Source of the DNA: Obelidium mucronatum
Lineage: Eukaryota; Chytridiomycota; Chytridiomycetes; Chytridiales; Chytriomycetaceae
Length of the DNA: 64,000 nt
Reading direction: 5' to 3'
Assembly: GCA_025765595.1 (NCBI GenBank)
Contig: JAIVFH010000025.1
Coordinates: forward strand, 124,001 to 188,000
The position numbers were made by a program, and so were the translations under genes. The notes below the pieces were generated by a model. The model did not search any database, was not told the DNA's origin, and saw only the letters and a list, made by a program, of their open reading frames with translations. This document shows, in pieces, positions 26,715 through 34,751 of the stretch (positions are counted from its first letter, which is position 1; each line of letters begins with the position of its first letter).

Positions 26715-27596
26715 TTATTTCGACTGCCCGTCAGTCAACCCTGCACTCAACAAAGCTTCCACCACTTCAAAATGGCCATTTTCTCTCGCCCAATTGAAAG
26801 CAACACAAACCGCAGCCTTATTCCCAACCTCCTTGAAATCAAGCTCACTTCTTTGCAAAAGCAATTCCACAATTTGAACATGCCCCAAACGACTTGCATC
26901 CGCAAGCGCCTGAGGACCCCATCTCAACAAATCCACCTTTCTCGTATCCAATACAATGCCAGTCACTTCCGCATTCCCAGAGTTGTAAGCAAAGAAAAAA
27001 GCCCCAGCAAGAATATGAGTGACTTCTGGTTGGTTCCCCATTTTGAGGTGCAAAACTCCTTGGATTGATTTTTCTGCGAGGAAAGCATCTTGGAAATGGC
27101 AGGACCAGTAGGTGCAAAGAATGGGATCGTGTTTTGGGTCAAAGGCAGGTCCTTCTTTCAATGGCGAAGGTTGGACACTGTTCTTGAACGCGTTGAAAAC
27201 CAACTCTCGACGGTCTTCCCAAAATGCGTCCGGCATGATATCGTTCCATGCGGTATGGTTCCAAAAAGGCGGTGTTTGGGACCAATTCATTTGATGCTTT
27301 TTGAGCAGAATGCCAAGTGAAGTTGCATTGAAACCAAATTCGTGGAAGAACGCTGATACGTAGTGCACACCAAGATGAAGAAAAGGAAGGGAAGAAACGT
27401 GGAACGATTTTGTCGCTTTGGTGGTGGCTATATAGTATTGAAGGTTTCTTCTTGCAAAGTATTCTCTTTCAGAAAGAATGTCAAGGTGAGCAATACTTCT
27501 GCAGCGCTGGTTCAATCGCCCGAGTTTGTATAGCTCGTTCGGAGGAAGATGGAGAGCGATTTGATCAACAAGTTCGGGCAGGGAAAAGACGTCCAT
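26715..27596 (-). CDS. F-box-like/ankyrin protein, tandem copy 2
   Basis: Single exon, 293 residues, paralogue of the next gene downstream. Shared positions: MDVFSLPELVDQIALHLPPN for the F-box-like part; LGVHYVSAFFHEFGFNATSL; NDIMPDAFWEDRRELVF; then ankyrin-type helices FFAYNSGNAEVTGIVL, ALADASRLGHVQIVELLLQ and AFNWARENGHFEVVEALLSA. It lacks the Thr and Gly runs of copy 1, so those are later insertions there. Likely an SCF adaptor or related recognition protein; the target is unknown. Its stop is 91 bases from the start codon of copy 1. Confidence 0.75.
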   Translation of the reverse strand: MDVFSLPELVDQIALHLPPNELYKLGRLNQRCRSIAHLDILSEREYFARRNLQYYIATTKATKSFHVSSLPFLHLGVHYVSAFFHEFGFNATSLGILLKKHQMNWSQTPPFWNHTAWNDIMPDAFWEDRRELVFNAFKNSVQPSPLKEGPAFDPKHDPILCTYWSCHFQDAFLAEKSIQGVLHLKMGNQPEVTHILAGAFFFAYNSGNAEVTGIVLDTRKVDLLRWGPQALADASRLGHVQIVELLLQRSELDFKEVGNKAAVCVAFNWARENGHFEVVEALLSAGLTDGQSK

Positions 27597-27637
27597 CAGG
27601 TTGGGTGGTGGAGTGTCAAAACAAACGATAATAAATA

Positions 27638-28960
27638 TTAATTATTAGCTCTTTTTCGTAAAACGGCGTCTTCTACTTTTTCATACACTTTTCGATCTTT
27701 TAGCCCAATAAAGGAAACACACTCTCCTTCGCCCAACCCTCCTTTACGCGCAGTTCTTCCAGCTCGATGAAAATACGAGGGAACAGTGGATGGGAAATCA
27801 AACAAAAAGACTTTATCCACGTTTGGAAAGTCGAGACCCCGTGAAACCAAGTCCGTGGCAACTAGAATCTGAAATTGGGGGTTTTGGTCCAACCCTTTCG
27901 CATCCACAGCTCCAAAAGCAGTTCCAGATGAAAAACGCGATACAAGACTGGACTTTGTATCTTCGGGGGTTTCTTTATGCACACCGGCCATTTGAATGAT
28001 CTCAGACAGTCCCTCCTCGTCACACCAAATCCTGAGCTGATTGACCAAAAAGTCAACTGTACCCTTTTCATTGCAAAATATCAGCCACTGATGTTTATGC
28101 AATTTTTCTTTTGATTCAGCAGCAATGGATAATTTGATGGATTCTGTCATGAGGTTGAATTTGGCGGACAATTCACGATTCTCCAAGTTCTCCTTGTCCT
28201 GCGCACTCAATTCCGTTTCTACTTCAGATTCCGATTCATTGTAAACCTTGATGAACGAGTGCTTCAAGTTGACAGGCGGTTCGTAATGGGCTGTCTCTGG
28301 TTCAACAAGAACAATGTCAGGCACAAGCTTCATGATGTGGTTTCTTGCAGCACACACGGGCGGCAGGGTGGCAGCAACCATCACCCACTGCAGATCTTTC
28401 TTGAGTGTTTTCTTTGCAACGCTGTGGATTGCAAACACGATCGAACGCGTCGACTCATCGGCAAGAAGAAGGTCGCATTCGTCAACAACGACGGCGTCAG
28501 TTGCGCGAAGAAGCTGCGCCAGGCCGCGCCGCACGGCGCCCTGCGACGGCTTTCCCGGCGCCGCGGCGGTCGCCAGCCCGTGCGGCGTCGCCACCAGCAG
28601 CCACGGGTCGGCGCCGAGCAGTCGCCGCGGGATGCCAGCGGGCCCGGGGACCAGCGACGCGGCGCCGCCGAACGCCGCGCCGGTCTTGAGCGTCTGCCTG
28701 CACAGCGCCAGCGACGGCGCAAGCACCAGCACCTGGCGCGCGCCGCCGCTGCCGCCTGCGCCGACGCGTGCGAACAACGGCGCGAGCACCGCCAGCGTCT
28801 TGCCGCTGCCCGTCGCTGCCGTCGCGAGCACGCTGCGCCCGGCGGCGATCGGCGCAAAGCAGGCCGTCTGCACGGTGCTCGGACTGCTGGCGGCGATGCC
28901 GAGGCGCGCGATTGCTGGCTGCAGTCGGGCCGGAAGAAGTGCCGTCCAAGCCGCCGTCAT
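27638..28960 (-). CDS. DEAD-box (DECD) RNA helicase, DDX28/MRH4-like
   Basis: Single exon, 440 residues. Helicase motifs in order: TVQTACFAPI (Q-like), motif I ATGSGKT, Ia LVLAPSLALCRQ, Ib VATPHGL, motif II VDECD (Cys for Ala), motif III as AAT instead of SAT, IV WLIFCNEKGTVDF, V LVATDLVSRGLDFPNVD, VI HRAGRTAR. It has little beyond the helicase core, and the Ala-rich N-terminus could be a mitochondrial presequence; DDX28 and yeast Mrh4 act in mitochondrial large-subunit assembly, so that role is plausible but inferred. The first ~470 bases of the coding region (28490-28960) are very GC-rich and then composition drops abruptly inside the exon. The start codon lies 36 bases from the divergent F-box/TPR start. 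Confidence 0.9.
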   Translation of the reverse strand: MTAAWTALLPARLQPAIARLGIAASSPSTVQTACFAPIAAGRSVLATAATGSGKTLAVLAPLFARVGAGGSGGARQVLVLAPSLALCRQTLKTGAAFGGAASLVPGPAGIPRRLLGADPWLLVATPHGLATAAAPGKPSQGAVRRGLAQLLRATDAVVVDECDLLLADESTRSIVFAIHSVAKKTLKKDLQWVMVAATLPPVCAARNHIMKLVPDIVLVEPETAHYEPPVNLKHSFIKVYNESESEVETELSAQDKENLENRELSAKFNLMTESIKLSIAAESKEKLHKHQWLIFCNEKGTVDFLVNQLRIWCDEEGLSEIIQMAGVHKETPEDTKSSLVSRFSSGTAFGAVDAKGLDQNPQFQILVATDLVSRGLDFPNVDKVFLFDFPSTVPSYFHRAGRTARKGGLGEGECVSFIGLKDRKVYEKVEDAVLRKRANN

Positions 28961-28996
28961 TTCTGTCTTGTTATTTTCTCAACCCCATCCATACCA

Positions 28997-30580
28997 ATGC
29001 CAACTGAAACACTCGGTCCAGAAAGAGAAAGATGGAGTCTGGCAACACATGTACCGCAAGAGATGATTGCTGCCATCTTCAGCTGGATTCATCCAGGCGA
29101 AGTCAAGAAGTTCCGATCCATCTGCCGCTTGGTTGACCAAGTCCTCAGTGATCCCTTCTTCCACAACTTGAATCTAAGAAACTTCTACCGAAGATTAAAC
29201 CCGACTGAAGACGTTGTCTGTATTCGATACTCCGTCTTCCCACATTTGGACAAAGTCTCTGCATCCTGGGAAATCGTCGACTACGGCCAAGGTCAAACAA
29301 AACTGACTTTTCGAAGTGGTACAATTGGAATTATGCCTGCTGCTTCTCGCATGGCTAAGAAGCTTAAACTGCCCATCGATCTCGATAACCTCAATGCAAG
29401 AACTTTGTTGCGTTATCAGCAAGGACATATCCGCAGCATGAATGCCAAGGACTTGGACCGCCGTGGCCCCCAAAATTACGATCCTTCTTCAGAAGTGCTT
29501 ATATTCTGGCCACCCCAAGCCATAGAACGGTCTCGGCAAGAGACTGTTCCCGTGTTTGTTCCGGGGTTTCGACCAATTTGTCAGAGTGTTACATATCGTG
29601 ACCCAACACCAACTCGAGTCAAGATTTGGTTTACTGTGCATCCATGCGACAAGTATTCCTGGTATAGTTGGAGAGATGTTTATTGCCGAAGTGATTCAAA
29701 AGTCAATATCATCAAGAACTTGCTTGATGTGCTGCTTGATTTTATGCGAGACCACTGTCTCGCAAATCTCATAGTCCGACGTATACCCTTGGATCAAAGC
29801 GACCTGGATACAGCACCCACTAGTATTTTCAAGTGTGCTTCCAATGGAGCGTTTATTCCATTCGACCCTGATACGGAGCGCCTTCATCTGACGCCAGTTG
29901 GTTTCAACGAATCACCGTCACCTGAAATTCAAACTCAGTGGGACCAGTTGTTGCAAAAAGGGGAAGAAGCAGCAAAAGAAAGTCAGTGGTCAACTGCAAT
30001 CGAGGCTTTCAGACTCCTGGTCACGGCAAAGAAGGATGTCTACGGCTTCAAGGACCCACGAGCGTATGAAAACTATGTAGATATCGCCGCCGTGTACCTC
30101 ACACAAGGGCTCTACCGTGAAGCTTCTGGAACTCTTTGTGCTTACTTTGAAAATGGCCCTCAAGGAGGAACTAGGGGAGGTGAACTTGTTTTCGAAAAGG
30201 CGACAAAGATTATGGAATCGCTTGCAGAGTTGGGAAACTGTGATGGAATCAAGACTTTTGACTTGGTTCAATCCGACCAAAATATCAAACTCAGGAACGA
30301 GTTGCGGCCAATCTTTTTTAAAACTGGATTATTCTGTGGACGTATTGCTGTCAGGGTCTTGCGCGAAACTGATATAAATATTGGCTTGGATGAAGTCAAC
30401 TCTCTCCATGTCAGCGGAAAATATCTCTACGAGCAAGGGCGATTTCAAGAAGCGTTGTGGAAGTTCAAAGTTTGTGAAGCCCGTCGAATGTCGCTCCTCG
30501 AAATCGAAAACCAGCAAGTAGAGCTTCAAGAGACAAAGGATATGATTCGCGCGACATTGAAACATCTTGGAAGGATTTAA
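28997..30580 (+). CDS. F-box protein with C-terminal TPR-like region
   Basis: Single exon, 527 residues from the ATG at 28997. The frame is open further upstream only as the antisense of the helicase's GC-rich block, so that part is excluded. The N-terminus VPQEMIAAIFSWIHPGEVKK, then FRSICRLVDQVLSDPFF, is F-box-like. The middle (about 60-310) is of unknown fold. The C-terminal part has helix-turn-helix repeats of TPR type: WDQLLQKGEEAAKESQWSTA, ENYVDIAAVYLTQGLYREAS and LHVSGKYLYEQGRFQEALWK. Likely an SCF substrate receptor; the target is unknown. Confidence 0.75.
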   Translation: MPTETLGPERERWSLATHVPQEMIAAIFSWIHPGEVKKFRSICRLVDQVLSDPFFHNLNLRNFYRRLNPTEDVVCIRYSVFPHLDKVSASWEIVDYGQGQTKLTFRSGTIGIMPAASRMAKKLKLPIDLDNLNARTLLRYQQGHIRSMNAKDLDRRGPQNYDPSSEVLIFWPPQAIERSRQETVPVFVPGFRPICQSVTYRDPTPTRVKIWFTVHPCDKYSWYSWRDVYCRSDSKVNIIKNLLDVLLDFMRDHCLANLIVRRIPLDQSDLDTAPTSIFKCASNGAFIPFDPDTERLHLTPVGFNESPSPEIQTQWDQLLQKGEEAAKESQWSTAIEAFRLLVTAKKDVYGFKDPRAYENYVDIAAVYLTQGLYREASGTLCAYFENGPQGGTRGGELVFEKATKIMESLAELGNCDGIKTFDLVQSDQNIKLRNELRPIFFKTGLFCGRIAVRVLRETDINIGLDEVNSLHVSGKYLYEQGRFQEALWKFKVCEARRMSLLEIENQQVELQETKDMIRATLKHLGRI

Positions 30581-30724
30581 GCGATGGATTCCAGTATTGA
30601 CGGGCTGCAACGAGTGCTGCGGACGATTTTTGGTGGAGTTGAATGGGGAAAAGGGGTAGCAAATTGTACGAATAGGTGTATAGAGTGGAGATTTTGCGAG
30701 ACTGGGGTTTTTGAAATATCATTA

Positions 30725-31706
30725 TTAAATAAGTTTTGGATGTATTGTTTCTTTGCTTTCATCAACATCAATATGCTCAGCAATCATGTTGGCTTCCAGA
30801 TCCTCGTCGCCCTCTGCTAATTTCTCATTTTGAATTGCAGAAGGAATTGTCGACGCCCGTCTCTTTGGTAGCGAAAGATGCAACATCATACCACTCTCTG
30901 CTAGATCACTCTCCTCCGATTGTCCCTTGAGGAATGGAATATTCAACTTCTGGAGATGCGATTGAAGATATTTGCCGACTCGCGTAATCCACGGATCAAT
31001 TTCATTGTCCAACCGTTTCTGCATTTCAATTGCGGCAAGAACAAATAGCCGAAATTCGGAATAATCAAGTTCCTTTCAAAAAAAAAAAAAATTCAATCAA
31101 CAACGAAAAAAATACATGGCCCGAAAAAAAACAAACTTGGTTGCCAGCAACATCAAACTCTTTAAAGATATTCTTGATTGCTTGTGGAGTAAAGTTAAAG
31201 AGGAATCCTAGTGTGCAAAACTCTGTCAACGAGATTGTCCTTCCTCCATCTTCATCGAGAATCTCGAAACAAGTTCTCCAGTGCTGATACATGAACTGTT
31301 TTCCCTGATTGTCCTTGATAGCAACTAATATACTGACCAGGAGGTAGAACTGGACAGCAAGACATTGTTATTCCTTAACTGACCCAACTTTGATCCACCC
31401 TCACCTCGTCAAACTCAACGCTCCCCGATCGATCAAGATCAAATATATCAAATACTTTATAGATGTGTTCTTCGTTTAGGTCTGTCGCAATCGCCATGAA
31501 AGCCGCAAACTGGACATCGTCAAGAGATCCAGCGCCACGCCAATCCAACAGATTAAATACTTGGTGGCACATCAAGGCAGACCGAGCCGTAAGCAGACCT
31601 TCACACCGGCGCACAATTGAGAACTATTAAAATCCCACCAGAAACTGATCATACCGTATGTGTGATCAAGGTGTAGGCGTTTGAGGAATCCCCATTTTAC
31701 TCTCAT
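30725..31706 (-). CDS. EFCAB9: EFCAB9-like EF-hand calcium sensor (CatSper-associated family)
   Basis: Four exons (31706-31655, 31598-31405, 31349-31137, 31072-30725) give 268 residues. The model was built around family spacing: MRVKWGFLKRLHLDHTYGLL at the start, then CHQVFNLLDWRGAGSLDD, the EF-hand loop DLDRSGSVEFDE, QFMYQHWRTCFEILDEDGG, and IKNIFKEFDVAGNQELDYSE. This resembles animal EFCAB9, the calcium and pH sensor that binds the cytosolic side of the CatSper channel in the sperm tail (from memory, no alignment). The second loop, DLDRSGSVEFDE, has canonical acidic residues at 1, 3, 5 and 12; the other loops are degenerate. A 100-residue C-terminal tail is specific to this protein. A role in flagellar calcium signalling is inferred. 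Alternative: another EF-hand protein of the calcineurin-B/EFCAB group. Confidence 0.8.
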
Positions 31707-31754
31707 TTTTGACAAAAAAAACTTTACACAAATACAACAAAGTAAAATAGATTC

Positions 31755-32730
31755 TTATAGATGTTTTACTATGTCGTGAAAGAAGGTTTCGTGACCCAAT
31801 CGGTTAAAATGCACATCTGGACATAAAAAAACGCGAAGGATCAAAAAAAAAAAACCCCCCACACATAAATTATTAAAAACTTACTATCCACGTAGTATCG
31901 AGAAAGACTCGGGTCGTACTTTGCATCTGGCCCCAAGAAGGTAACCCACGTATCCAGCACATCAATGCGCATTTGTTTTCCCAGTTGAATCAAGCGATCT
32001 CGAAATAATCTCGCTTTAACACGACCTCCATCATCCAATACGGGGGGTGGTGTTATAAAAAGGACCTTTGTCTTTGGGTGGTGTTTCTGCATGTGTTGGG
32101 CCATTTCCTTCATGTTTTGAATATACTTGTCGACGGGGACACCGAGATTCCAGTCACTATTTCATAGAGATAATTTAGATATACCAGCCTTCCCGTGTCT
32201 TTTTTTTTTTTTTTTTTTGCTCAAGCGTGTTACTTTGTGCCAAGCCAAAGGGTCAGGACTGAAGGTGATTGACCAACACCAATGGTTGTCGCTAAAACTT
32301 GTTCAAAGATGGGTCGAACATAGTCTGAAGTTTTCCCTGAAGTATTGTTTTTGAGAGTGCCTTGTTCATAAGTAGTTTGTTTTATTTACCAGAGAATCCG
32401 CGACTCAAAATGTCTCGTCGCCGACTAAAGTGAGACTCAAGACGGATTCCATATCCGAAATCGGCTGTATTATGTGAATGCTTGAGGTGCTATTAGAAGT
32501 TACAAGGACAGCAGGAATAGGGAGGAAGGGTGGCTTACTGAAGTAAGGGAATCCCCCACCAACACGATTGGGTCCTCAAAGCCCCACGGGTTCGGCCTAT
32601 CAGCCACAAGAGATCTGTGTTTGTCTGCATGATGGCCCTGGGACAAACTGATGGAAACCTCGAAGGCAATCAAACACGCAATGGACAGAAGCACAAGCAC
32701 CCAAGCATGCACAGCAATGCTCTTCAACAT
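31755..32730 (-). CDS. IAH1: SGNH/GDSL esterase, IAH1-like, membrane-anchored
   Basis: Five exons (32730-32539, 32489-32390, 32336-32234, 32156-31885, 31816-31755) sum to 729 bases, 242 residues from ATG 32730 (an in-frame ATG at 32760 adds ten). Catalytic blocks: Ser in LVGDSLTS, Gly in RGFSG, Asn in WLGTNDWN, and Asp/His in DNVHFNRLGHE. The order matches isoamyl-acetate hydrolase IAH1. Unlike cytosolic IAH1, residues about 6-25 (AVHAWVLVLLSIACLIAFEV) form a signal-anchor-like hydrophobic helix, suggesting a lumenal or extracellular esterase. The substrate cannot be read from sequence. All four introns are small; one holds an 18-base poly-T on the sense-complement strand. Confidence 0.9.
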
Positions 32731-32843
32731 TTTTTTTTTCAAAAACTTGAAAATATTCACTGTCTTGCTTTTATTCTTTCCCTCCCCTCACCCTTCTTTC
32801 TACTTGCTTCCTATCAATTTACTTATATTCACTTTACACAAAA

Positions 32844-33632
32844 TCACTTCTCACGTGTGATAATCTTATCCTTTCTACGAACTTCAAATTCATTGTAACC
32901 GTCAAGCTCCCGCAACTTTGCATCATCAAAGTCTGGGTTCCCTGCAATCTCGATCCAAACAACACGCGAGTTTTTAAGAATCGTCGTGGGAAACGACTGC
33001 AAGTTGTTATTGCAGAGACGGATGGCTTTGAGTTCTGGTAGACTGCCCAAGGTATCTGGTAATTCTTGGATAGTGTTCTTGTTGGCGTTGAGCTCTTCGA
33101 GGCTCTTGCACGATGCAATAGAGGCTGGGATGATGGAAATACTGTTTCCACTGATATCCAGGGTGACAAGGGATTTAAGTTGGCCGATTTCGTCGGGAAG
33201 GGTTTTTAGACGGTTGTTTGAGAGGTTGAGTGTCTTCAAGCCCGCCAATAGAGTGAGTTCAGCTGGTAGTGCTGCGAGGGCGTTTGTGCTCAGATTCAGG
33301 ATTTCTACTTTGGTCAGTTTACTCAAGTCCAGGGGGACTTTTGAAAAGTGGTTTTGAGCCAAGTTGATCATCTTGATTCGTCCACTTGGTGTTTTTGTAA
33401 GACTGTTTAGCAGGACGGGAGGGACCAACAACGTTAAAAAAAAACCAATCAAAACCTTTGAGCACTCGATCGGCAGGTAGTCGAGTCTGTTGTTGGATAG
33501 ATCGAGGCTTCGCAGTTGTTTGATCACAAGGACTTGGATCGGAATGTTTTGAAGTCCGGCGTCAGACAAGTTCAATACAAGCGTCTTCTCGGCGTTCGAT
33601 ACTCTGTCTTGGAGAGATAGTTTGTTGCCCAT
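32844..33632 (-). CDS. LRRC57: LRRC57-like leucine-rich repeat protein
   Basis: Two exons (33632-33466 and 33402-32844) give 241 residues, close to animal LRRC57 (about 239). It starts MGNKLSLQDRVSNAEKT: Gly2 suits N-myristoylation, as in LRRC57. About seven repeats of LxxLxLxxNxLxxLP type follow (RSLDLSNNRLDYLP, KTLNLSNNRLKTLPDEIG and others), closed by the LRRC57-type cap KLRELDGYNEFE. The intron 33465-33403 (63 bases, GTGCTC...CTAAACAG) is stopless and a multiple of three; removing it restores repeat spacing. The exact role of the family is poorly defined; probably membrane-associated. Start codons of this gene and LACTB2 are 69 bases apart. Confidence 0.9.
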   Translation of the reverse strand: MGNKLSLQDRVSNAEKTLVLNLSDAGLQNIPIQVLVIKQLRSLDLSNNRLDYLPIECSKVLIGFFLTLLVPPVLLNSLTKTPSGRIKMINLAQNHFSKVPLDLSKLTKVEILNLSTNALAALPAELTLLAGLKTLNLSNNRLKTLPDEIGQLKSLVTLDISGNSISIIPASIASCKSLEELNANKNTIQELPDTLGSLPELKAIRLCNNNLQSFPTTILKNSRVVWIEIAGNPDFDDAKLRELDGYNEFEVRRKDKIITREK

Positions 33633-33701
33633 TTGATCGAGTTAAACACTATTGTTTTTTTTTTTTTTTTTGATTAATCGAAAGTCAACCTTCAAAAGTA
33701 A

Positions 33702-34667
33702 ATGGAAGCATTGGTTCGACTGCCACCTATCCAAACACTATCCCCCCTGGTCTCCGTAATCAGAGGCTTAAATCCTGGGAAATTTACTCTCCAAGGCACG
33801 AATACCTATCTCGTTGGAACAGGGAAGAGACGGATCCTGATTGATTCTGGTCAAGGCGTTCCTGAATACCTTGGCCTCCTGCAGCAAGCACTGCAAGAGC
33901 GAGGAAACGTGTCTATATCGGATATTCTGATAACCCATCGTCATCACGGTGAGAGAAAAAACAGTCGTGTTACTCCTCTTTCGATGGCGTCATTTAATTT
34001 CAAATCATCCCAATCAGATCATGTTGGCGGCATTCAACAGGTCCTACAGGCGAATCCGCATACAAACGTCAATATTTGGAAACGAATGACGTCTGTCGAC
34101 AACAATGCGAATGGCGAGATTCCGCCGTACAAACATATTCTCGAAAACCAGATTTTTGAAACGGAAGGCGCTTCTCTCCAATCAATATATACCCCAGGTC
34201 ATTTAGACGATCATGTTGTGTTTTACTTGAAACAAGAGGCAGCCTTGTTTAGCGGGGACTCTGTTTTGGGCCAAGGAAGCACAACATTTGAAAACTTGAA
34301 GCAATACATGGATTCGCTTACAAAAACGCTGGAACTCTGCGTAAATATTGATGTTATATATCCTGGACATGGTCCTGACCTGAAAAATGGCACGATGGTT
34401 GTGAAAAACTACATGCAACATCGGATTGATCGAGAGAATGAGATCTTGAATGTCCTCAAGTGTGGGGGGAAAGCTGGATTTTTCACGAGTAGAGATATTG
34501 TTGAGGTTGTTTACGCGGATTACGATCGGAATATTTGGCCGGCGGCTGAGAGGAGTGTGGTGTTACATTTGAACAAACTGTTGGAAGAAGGCCGGATTCA
34601 GCAGACGGAAAGGTTAGGAGATAAAGTATACTTCATCGCCTCAACCCTTCCAAGGCATGGACTGTAA
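33702..34667 (+). CDS. LACTB2: LACTB2-like metallo-beta-lactamase-fold endoribonuclease
   Basis: Two exons (33702-33948, 34018-34667) give 298 residues (human LACTB2 is 288). The junction rebuilds the zinc motif THRHHDHVGGI. Other metal ligands: His in YTPGHLDDH, Asp in FSGDSVLG, His in YPGHGPDL. The N-terminal NPGKFTLQGTNTYLVG and the C-terminal winged-helix-like AERSVVLHLNKLLEEGRI also match. LACTB2 is a single-strand endoribonuclease of mitochondria in animals; location here is not shown, as no clear presequence precedes the core. The 69-base intron is stopless. Poly(A) signal at 34668-34673, directly after the stop. Confidence 0.92.
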   Translation: MEALVRLPPIQTLSPLVSVIRGLNPGKFTLQGTNTYLVGTGKRRILIDSGQGVPEYLGLLQQALQERGNVSISDILITHRHHGERKNSRVTPLSMASFNFKSSQSDHVGGIQQVLQANPHTNVNIWKRMTSVDNNANGEIPPYKHILENQIFETEGASLQSIYTPGHLDDHVVFYLKQEAALFSGDSVLGQGSTTFENLKQYMDSLTKTLELCVNIDVIYPGHGPDLKNGTMVVKNYMQHRIDRENEILNVLKCGGKAGFFTSRDIVEVVYADYDRNIWPAAERSVVLHLNKLLEEGRIQQTERLGDKVYFIASTLPRHGL

Positions 34668-34688
34668 AATAAAGTGTCCGCGTTTATT
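34668..34688. terminator. Facing poly(A) signals of LACTB2 and the IQ protein
   Basis: AATAAA on the plus strand at 34668-34673 begins at the base after the LACTB2 stop. AATAAA on the minus strand at 34688-34683 is 64 bases past the IQ-protein stop. The two 3' ends therefore overlap or abut. Confidence 0.55.
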
Positions 34689-34751
34689 CAAAGGTACTAC
34701 ATTGCTCGCAAAATAAACAAAATCATACTCGAAATACTTATCATACAATTC

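Noticed and set aside
28259..28996. Long plus-strand extension of the F-box/TPR frame
   Set aside because: It is antisense to the DECD helicase, whose motifs are all intact; the GC-rich block keeps several frames open by chance.
32986..33357. Plus-strand frame opposite LRRC57
   Set aside because: Antisense of the leucine-rich repeats; the repeat pattern on the minus strand is unambiguous.
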